DNA of 9,477 bases. Origin: SLSG01 sp041690235 (GTDB taxonomy: Bacteria; Bacteroidota; Bacteroidia; Bacteroidales; UBA7960). The stretch spans positions 1 through 9,477 of the forward strand of contig JAWLHS010000083.1 in the NCBI GenBank assembly GCA_041690235.1, in the 5' to 3' direction. Below the pieces are notes generated by a model that was not told the origin of the DNA, ran no database searches, and saw only the letters and a list, made by a program, of their open reading frames with translations. The position numbers and the translations under genes are program-made. Shown in pieces: positions 5,798 through 9,477 of the stretch. How positions within the stretch are numbered: position 1 is the first letter of the stretch; each line of letters opens with the position of its first letter.

Positions 5798-7642
5798 TCA
5801 GGGCTTCCAGGGCATTTCCAACTCCCAGTTTTGGCGGATTTGCAAAGGACCGGGATACATATAAACCGGCTCGGGAAGCAGACCCTTCAAATAGATGCCC
5901 GGATCCCATTTCCCGTTGTTGTTCAGGTCCTCAATCAATCGCAGCCCGTAACTGCCGGGGTTCAGGTCCGCAAACCGGTATACCCTGCTTTCATTGGCCG
6001 GCTTTTCCTGAAGTATATTTCCGTCCTTGTCCAGCAGCTGCAGAATATAGACCTGCTCCTTTTGCGGAAGCTCAATATTCATGAACAATTTCCCGTAGTC
6101 GGATTCGGCTGTGGTGGTGAATGATCTTCGGATGGTATCGTTCGTTCCCCCGAAAATATCCGTAACGGCACCGGGGAGAAACTCAATGGCATAAGCCTGT
6201 TCTTCTTCCAGTTCAAAGTCCAGCCGGAAGGAACGCTGCACCGGACCATCAAAAACAAAACCCGGCTCAAGGGAAATGGAATCGTTTTGAACAAGGGTGA
6301 TTCTGGAAAGGTCCAGGCTGTCTACCGGGGCTGAGGCCATCAGGCTGAGCGGTTCATAATAAGGCCACCTGCCCCCGCGAAGGGCGCTCATGGCGAGCTG
6401 AACGCGGGCCGGGGCCGGATCCGTAATTTCCTCTTCCCCTGCGCGGGCCCTCGCCTGGCGTGGACGAGTGGAGAGGTTCAGGGTGTCAAGGATGTGGTCC
6501 CGGTCGCTGATTTCCAGGAAAAGGGAATCCGGACGGGGTTCCGGGAGCCAGAGGGTCAGGGTGTCGCGCCCGGGACTTTCCTCAGCCAGGTGCCAGTGGT
6601 CCGGCAATTCTTGCCGGACATCCCTGAAATGTAAAGAATCGAAAGGCACGCGGAAAACAATTCGTATGCGTCCGGTACTTACGGCCTCGGATGAAGTGAT
6701 GCGCTGCACCGTGTCGGCTTCCTGAAAAAGGAAGAGGCTCAATGAACCCGGTAGTTCCGGTGGCAGAGCCGTTGTATCGCCAGGAGCCCCCGGACCTTCG
6801 GCCGTTTCACGGGCGGACTGCTCCCGGACGGGCGGGGTGGGTGCCCCCGGACCTTCGGCTGGTTCGCGGGTTTCTTCGCCTTCACGGGGGTCTTCTTCTT
6901 CTCCGGCATCCGGATCGGGCGCCGGGGGAGGTTCAAGGTAGCGCGGACGAACCAGACTGTCGAGGAAGGCAATTTTTTCGTCCGGCAAATCATACAGGAA
7001 GTTGGCGTTGTTATCGACCAGCCCGAATATCAGGTAAGCTCCTTCCCGGATATTCCCAATCAAAAACCGGCCTTCTGCTCCGGTTTTTGCCAGGTAAACC
7101 GGGCGCTCCAGGTAGGGAATCGAGTCAACGATGGAGTCGTACATCATCACATAAACACCCTCGGCCGGTTCCAGGGTAAAAGCATCAACCACCGATCCAC
7201 TGACCGATAATGAATCGACATAATCGCCAGTGGAAAAGACAAACTGGAAATTTGGGATGGGGTTCCCTTCGGTAATATCCCGGATGGCATCCCCGAAAAA
7301 AATGGAGTAGGTGGTGTTCTGGCGCAGGTCCTCATCCACCGAGAAAACGATGGACCTTCCCCTGATCCTCACTTCAGGATTGGTCTGCAGGGGGGGGGAG
7401 ATCAGCAGCTGCTGCCGCAAATCCCTGAGCTCGACAAATTCATCAAAATAAATCCGGACTTCTCCGCCTGAAAAATTCGGGGAGTAATTCGGGGGCTCGC
7501 TGCGGACCACCACCGGCGGATCCTCATCCCGGGGTCCCCCGGTGGGAGCGACGACATTGGCGCAGCAATACATCAGCACCGCAAGGGTCAATATCCCCAT
7601 CCCACGAAAAAGAACAACGGGAAAGCGCTTTGGCAAATGCAT
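5798..7642 (-). CDS. Big_5-type Ig-like lipoprotein of unknown function
   Basis: A 614-residue predicted lipoprotein. The N-terminus has a basic stretch (KR at 5-6, R13), a hydrophobic core (MGILTLAVLMY) and a lipobox-like end, with Cys27 as the likely lipidated residue (CANVVAPTGGPRD). The residue before it is Cys, which is unusual. Residues 41-138 fit a Big_5 Ig-like domain (DEDPPVVVRSEPPN ... NTTYSIFFGDAIRDITEGN ... FQFVFSTG). Residues 145-235 look like a carboxypeptidase-regulatory/transthyretin-like beta sandwich. Residues 236-298 are a Pro/Glu/Gly-rich linker, followed by about 315 residues of beta-rich sequence. The acidic loop DLNNNGKWD (572-580) near the end resembles a calcium-binding loop. 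I recognise the family as common in Bacteroidota but know no function. The ATG at 7642 precedes the signal sequence; a TTG at 7690 would add 16 residues ahead of it and overlap the promoter box. Confidence 0.85.
   Translation of the reverse strand: MHLPKRFPVVLFRGMGILTLAVLMYCCANVVAPTGGPRDEDPPVVVRSEPPNYSPNFSGGEVRIYFDEFVELRDLRQQLLISPPLQTNPEVRIRGRSIVFSVDEDLRQNTTYSIFFGDAIRDITEGNPIPNFQFVFSTGDYVDSLSVSGSVVDAFTLEPAEGVYVMMYDSIVDSIPYLERPVYLAKTGAEGRFLIGNIREGAYLIFGLVDNNANFLYDLPDEKIAFLDSLVRPRYLEPPPAPDPDAGEEEDPREGEETREPAEGPGAPTPPVREQSARETAEGPGAPGDTTALPPELPGSLSLFLFQEADTVQRITSSEAVSTGRIRIVFRVPFDSLHFRDVRQELPDHWHLAEESPGRDTLTLWLPEPRPDSLFLEISDRDHILDTLNLSTRPRQARARAGEEEITDPAPARVQLAMSALRGGRWPYYEPLSLMASAPVDSLDLSRITLVQNDSISLEPGFVFDGPVQRSFRLDFELEEEQAYAIEFLPGAVTDIFGGTNDTIRRSFTTTAESDYGKLFMNIELPQKEQVYILQLLDKDGNILQEKPANESRVYRFADLNPGSYGLRLIEDLNNNGKWDPGIYLKGLLPEPVYMYPGPLQIRQNWELEMPWKP
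6786..6859. repeat. Direct repeat encoding the Pro/Glu-rich linker
   Basis: GCCCCCGGACCTTCGGC occurs at about 6786-6802 (one mismatch at its first bases) and again at 6843-6859, a period of 57 bp or 19 codons. It encodes AEGPGAP twice in the lipoprotein (residues 262-268 and 281-287). Keeping a multiple of three means the linker lengthened in frame. Confidence 0.7.
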
Positions 7643-7679
7643 ATCGGTTGCTGAAATGGGAAAAGGCTGTGGTCCGACG

Positions 7680-7687
7680 CAAAAGTA
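7680..7687 (-). promoter_or_regulatory. Candidate -7 box of the lipoprotein gene
   Basis: The minus strand reads TACTTTTG, a full match to TAnnTTTG, 37 bp before the ATG at 7642, giving a leader of about 30 nt. No clear TTTG lies at the usual upstream distance, so this rests on the -7 box alone. Confidence 0.4.
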
Positions 7688-7822
7688 CAATTATTTACAG
7701 ACTTTTTTGAAGCGGGGGGACGCGGGAGCGAACGCATCGGGACCCGGTGGTGGATGTACGAAGCCAGCAGCCGTTGGGGGACCCGGGAGCACACGGAGTG
7801 GGACGGGCCGGCAGAAGCCTGA
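7688..7822. other. GC-rich spacer between deacetylase and lipoprotein genes
   Basis: This 135-bp stretch is visibly richer in G and C than its surroundings and contains several copies of GGGACC/GGGTCCC-like words. The minus strand after the deacetylase stop shows no hairpin followed by a T-tract, so I see no intrinsic terminator. Short open frames cross it, but none has a recognisable product. Confidence 0.4.
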
Positions 7823-8470
7823 TCATCGGGGTCCCGGCATTTCCAGGGCAGGAAACGAATAGCCAAGGCCTGAAAAATGATCCAGAAAGCGCGGCAGGGT
7901 GTAGAGGCAGTTTTCGGCGGACTGCCCGGTGTCGTGAAACAACACTATGGATCCGTCCCGCGTGAACCGAATGCTTTGTTGCAGGCAGGTGGTGGGCGAA
8001 ACCCGCGAACTGTAGTCGCGGCTGTTGACCGTCCACATGCAGATTTCATACCCCATCTGCCGCAGTCGACGGACCAGCAATGGGGTAAGGCTGCCGTACG
8101 GAGGCCTGAACAGAAGGGAGGGGACGTGGGACGCGCATCGCTCAAGGTCTGCTATGTATTTGCTGGCGGGGGTAAAAAAGCCCCTGAGGTGATCAAAGCC
8201 ATGGTTGCCCAGGGCGTGGCCGCTTTCCCGCAGCCGAGTAACCAGGTGTGGCTCCTGCCCGGCCTTCCTGCCCGACAGAAAAAAGGTGGCCCGGGCATTA
8301 AAGCCCTCCAGGATTTCAATGACCGCGGGAGTGACATCCGGATCCGGTCCATCGTCGAACGTCAGGTAAATGCGTTTACCTCCCGGGGACTTGTCCCACG
8401 TCAGCCAAAAGCCGGTCAGGGACCGGATAAAAGACGGGGGAAATGACCAGAGTAGCTGATTGAAAGGCAT
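7823..8470 (-). CDS. Polysaccharide deacetylase (NodB homology, CE4)
   Basis: A 215-residue single-domain CE4 enzyme, expected to remove N-acetyl (or O-acetyl) groups from a polysaccharide using a metal ion. The five NodB motifs are all visible. Motif 1 is TFDDGPD, with Asp39 as base and Asp40 as metal ligand. Motif 2 is GNHGFDH, with His90 and His94 as metal ligands. Motif 3 is RPPYG (122-126), motif 4 is WTVNSRDY (146-153), and motif 5 is VLFHD, with His179. Motif 4 ends in DY rather than DW. The hydrophobic, proline-containing N-terminus (MPFNQLLWSFPPSFIRSLTGFWLTW) may tether it to the membrane; it is not a clear cleavable signal. The ATG at 8470 is preferred to a TTG at 8485. Peptidoglycan, chitin-like or exopolysaccharide substrates are all possible. 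About 180 bp separate it from the lipoprotein gene. Confidence 0.92.
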   Translation of the reverse strand: MPFNQLLWSFPPSFIRSLTGFWLTWDKSPGGKRIYLTFDDGPDPDVTPAVIEILEGFNARATFFLSGRKAGQEPHLVTRLRESGHALGNHGFDHLRGFFTPASKYIADLERCASHVPSLLFRPPYGSLTPLLVRRLRQMGYEICMWTVNSRDYSSRVSPTTCLQQSIRFTRDGSIVLFHDTGQSAENCLYTLPRFLDHFSGLGYSFPALEMPGPR

Positions 8471-8491
8471 GGGGCATATGAACAACTAAGG

Positions 8492-8519
8492 CAAAGATAA
8501 AAAAAACCAGGCCTTGCAA
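8492..8519 (-). promoter_or_regulatory. Candidate promoter of the deacetylase gene, overlapping the upstream terminator
   Basis: The minus strand reads TATCTTTG at 8492-8499, a full match to TAnnTTTG, with TTG 17 bp upstream (8517-8519) inside the terminator stem. The T of the -7 box is the last T of the terminator T-tract. The predicted start near 8485 gives a leader of only about 15 nt before the ATG at 8470. Confidence 0.5.
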
Positions 8520-8534
8520 GAGGGCAAGACCTGG
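8499..8534 (-). terminator. Rho-independent terminator of the small secreted-protein gene
   Basis: On the minus strand an 11-bp stem (8524-8534 with 8507-8517, one G-U pair) closes a 6-nt loop and is followed directly by eight T residues (8506 to 8499). It lies about 70 bp after the stop of the gene at 8604. Confidence 0.88.
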
Positions 8535-8603
8535 AAACCAAAACAATTGAGAAAATAGAGGGAAATTGGGAGGAATAAGACTTGTTTTCGGGTTGATTTC
8601 TCT

Positions 8604-8915
8604 TTATTGTGTTTTTTGGTTGTAGTGATCCTGATGAATGATGTGACGCAGTTCGCCGGGAATGTCGTTTACTTCGGATTCCGGCCTGCTCATCTTTGAA
8701 ATGTCGAACACCTGGGCGGACTGCCTTTTTTGTTCGCTGCTGATCATCTGCTCCTGATCGAAAGGAAGCGTCTCAGCGGCTTCTTCGGTTTTCACCGGCA
8801 TGGTCAGCGCCCTGCCAAAAGTGTCATAAACAGTGAGTGTACGTTTGGGAGCGGCGGCCTGGGCAAAAGTTCCCAAAACGATGAAAGCGGCGGTTATGAT
8901 AATTTTTGTTTTCAT
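8604..8915 (-). CDS. Small secreted protein of unknown function
   Basis: A 103-residue protein that I do not recognise. It begins with a clear signal peptide: Lys2 and Lys4, a hydrophobic core IIITAAFIVLGTF, and AQAAAP with likely cleavage after residue 20 or 22. The mature part of about 82 residues is hydrophilic, with no cysteines and no further membrane segment. It starts with a short beta-prone stretch (RTLTVYDTFGRALTMPV) and continues as a probably helical or disordered acidic/glutamine-rich region ending in HQDHYNQKTQ. It should be exported to the periplasm or beyond. The ATG is certain from the signal peptide. The gene stands alone between two intrinsic terminators, so it is probably a single transcription unit. 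A possible -7 element (TATAATTT, about 8976-8983) lies in the A/T-rich upstream region but is weak. Confidence 0.8.
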   Translation of the reverse strand: MKTKIIITAAFIVLGTFAQAAAPKRTLTVYDTFGRALTMPVKTEEAAETLPFDQEQMISSEQKRQSAQVFDISKMSRPESEVNDIPGELRHIIHQDHYNQKTQ

Positions 8916-9029
8916 TGTACTGTTTTTTTATTGTTTGCGTGTGTTTGTCCATTAAGAAACCAACATCGTGCCATAAATTATAGAATGTTGATTTTAAATT
9001 TGTTACAAGAATTATCTATTAAAAGACGC

Positions 9030-9079
9030 AAAAAAAAACTGTCCGCTTGCGAAGGCACAATGTTCGCAAGCGGACAGTT
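9030..9079 (-). terminator. Strong rho-independent terminator downstream of malQ
   Basis: A perfect 17-bp inverted repeat (9037-9053 and 9063-9079, core CTGTCCGCTTGCGAA) with a 9-nt loop is followed on the minus strand by a run of T (9 A on the plus strand, 9030-9038). It ends the malQ transcript about 110 bp after the stop codon. Confidence 0.92.
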
Positions 9080-9098
9080 CTTTGTTCAACGGATGAAA

Positions 9099-9190
9099 GC
9101 GCTTTCCAAGCCCCCTCAGGGAAACCTGAAGCGCCGGACCAGGCCTTGGGGAGCCGACAGGGAAAAGCCGTACAGGCTTTCCCGGGCTCC
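9099..9190 (-). other. Structured 3' trailer of malQ
   Basis: Two nested hairpins lie between the malQ stop and the terminator. In one, arms at 9161-9169 and 9175-9183 form a 9-bp stem (one G-U) with a 5-nt loop. It is enclosed by GGAGCC/GGCTCC (9150-9155 with 9185-9190), which reaches the stop codon. In the other, GCGCTT/AAGCGC (9099-9104 with 9129-9134) encloses a short CAGG/CCTG stem around a 4-nt loop. Neither has a T-tract. They may stabilise the mRNA 3' end or form part of a small RNA. Confidence 0.4.
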
Positions 9191-9477
9191 TAGTGCCGTC
9201 CGAATATCCGGGTCAGTTTCATCAGGTCCTCGGCATGCCGTTCGGTCAGGCTTTCCCGTTTATAGCGCCATCGCCAGAACCCCGAGGCTTTGCCCGGGAA
9301 GTTCATGCGGGCATTGGTATCCAGCCTGAGTAGGTCCTGCATGGGGGCAATGGCCATGTCCGACACGGTGGACCATGCCAGGCGGATAAAAGACCATGCA
9401 GGATCATCCTCGTCAATGCGGAAGTAGTCGCGCATCATTTGTTTATCGCTCTCGGAGGCTTCCTTAAACCGTCCGAG
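9190..9477 (-). CDS. malQ: 4-alpha-glucanotransferase (GH77), C-terminal end (5' part outside window)
   Basis: The frame is open to the right edge, so only the last 95 residues are present; a Met at 9438 is internal. The segment AWSFIRLAWSTVSDMAIAPMQDLLRLDTNARMNFPGKASGFWRWRY, followed by LTRIFGR at the end, matches the C-terminal signature of MalQ/DPE1-type amylomaltases, in which the P-x-QD-x-L and ARMN-x-P blocks are conserved. The enzyme transfers alpha-1,4-glucan segments between malto-oligosaccharides in the cytoplasm. The catalytic residues lie upstream, outside the window. Together with the GH13 fragment at the other edge it points to alpha-glucan metabolism around this locus. Confidence 0.9.
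   Translation of the reverse strand, partial: LGRFKEASESDKQMMRDYFRIDEDDPAWSFIRLAWSTVSDMAIAPMQDLLRLDTNARMNFPGKASGFWRWRYKRESLTERHAEDLMKLTRIFGRH

Noticed and set aside
7643..7690. Longer lipoprotein starting at TTG 7690
   Set aside because: It would put 16 extra residues before the signal sequence and bury the candidate TACTTTTG promoter box inside the gene.
7877..8446. 189-residue plus-strand open frame opposite the deacetylase
   Set aside because: All five NodB motifs are on the minus strand. The plus-strand frame is rich in Gly, Arg and Gln with no motif.
8730..9329. 199-residue plus-strand open frame across the small secreted-protein gene, the terminator and the malQ end
   Set aside because: It runs through an intergenic terminator hairpin and two genes on the other strand, and has no recognisable domain.

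Overview
The window looks like a chromosomal segment of a fermentative member of the Bacteroidota, probably Bacteroidales-like. Four things point that way: a five-gene set for epimerase plus Na+-pumping methylmalonyl-CoA decarboxylase, a large Big_5-type lipoprotein of a kind I know from Bacteroidota, promoter boxes resembling TAnnTTTG, and genes mostly lacking a Shine-Dalgarno sequence. The lineage call is inference from gene content; no rRNA or other marker gene is present.

Layout, left to right. (1) Bases 3-1450, plus strand: the C-terminal part of a GH13 alpha-amylase family enzyme, cut by the window edge, then an alpha/beta hydrolase. (2) Bases 1405-1560: the convergent junction, which carries a small array of degenerate direct repeats. 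(3) Bases 1524-5639, minus strand: the operon mce - mmdA - mmdD(oadG) - mmdC - mmdB, transcribed right to left. (4) Bases 5640-5797: its upstream region, with a candidate promoter and an 18-bp perfect inverted repeat. (5) Bases 5798-7642, minus: a large Big_5-type lipoprotein of unknown function. (6) Bases 7823-8470, minus: a NodB-type polysaccharide deacetylase. (7) Bases 8604-8915, minus: a small secreted protein that I do not recognise, followed by a strong terminator whose T-tract runs into the deacetylase promoter. (8) Bases 9190-9477, minus: the C-terminal end of 4-alpha-glucanotransferase (malQ), followed by a structured trailer and a very strong terminator.

How the genes work together. 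Mce converts the (R) and (S) forms of methylmalonyl-CoA. MmdA moves the carboxyl group from (S)-methylmalonyl-CoA to biotin on MmdC. MmdB decarboxylates carboxybiotin and exports Na+, with MmdD as the small membrane subunit. Together they form the energy-conserving last part of the succinate-to-propionate pathway. The alpha-glucan enzymes at the two edges (GH13 and GH77) would feed sugar into the same fermentation, but both are partial here and any functional link is inference.

I found no mobile element, CRISPR array, tRNA, rRNA or defence system. Most of the window is ordinary metabolism. The less explained parts are the repeat array at the convergent junction, the fused terminator/promoter, the palindrome upstream of mce, the structured malQ trailer and two proteins of unknown function.
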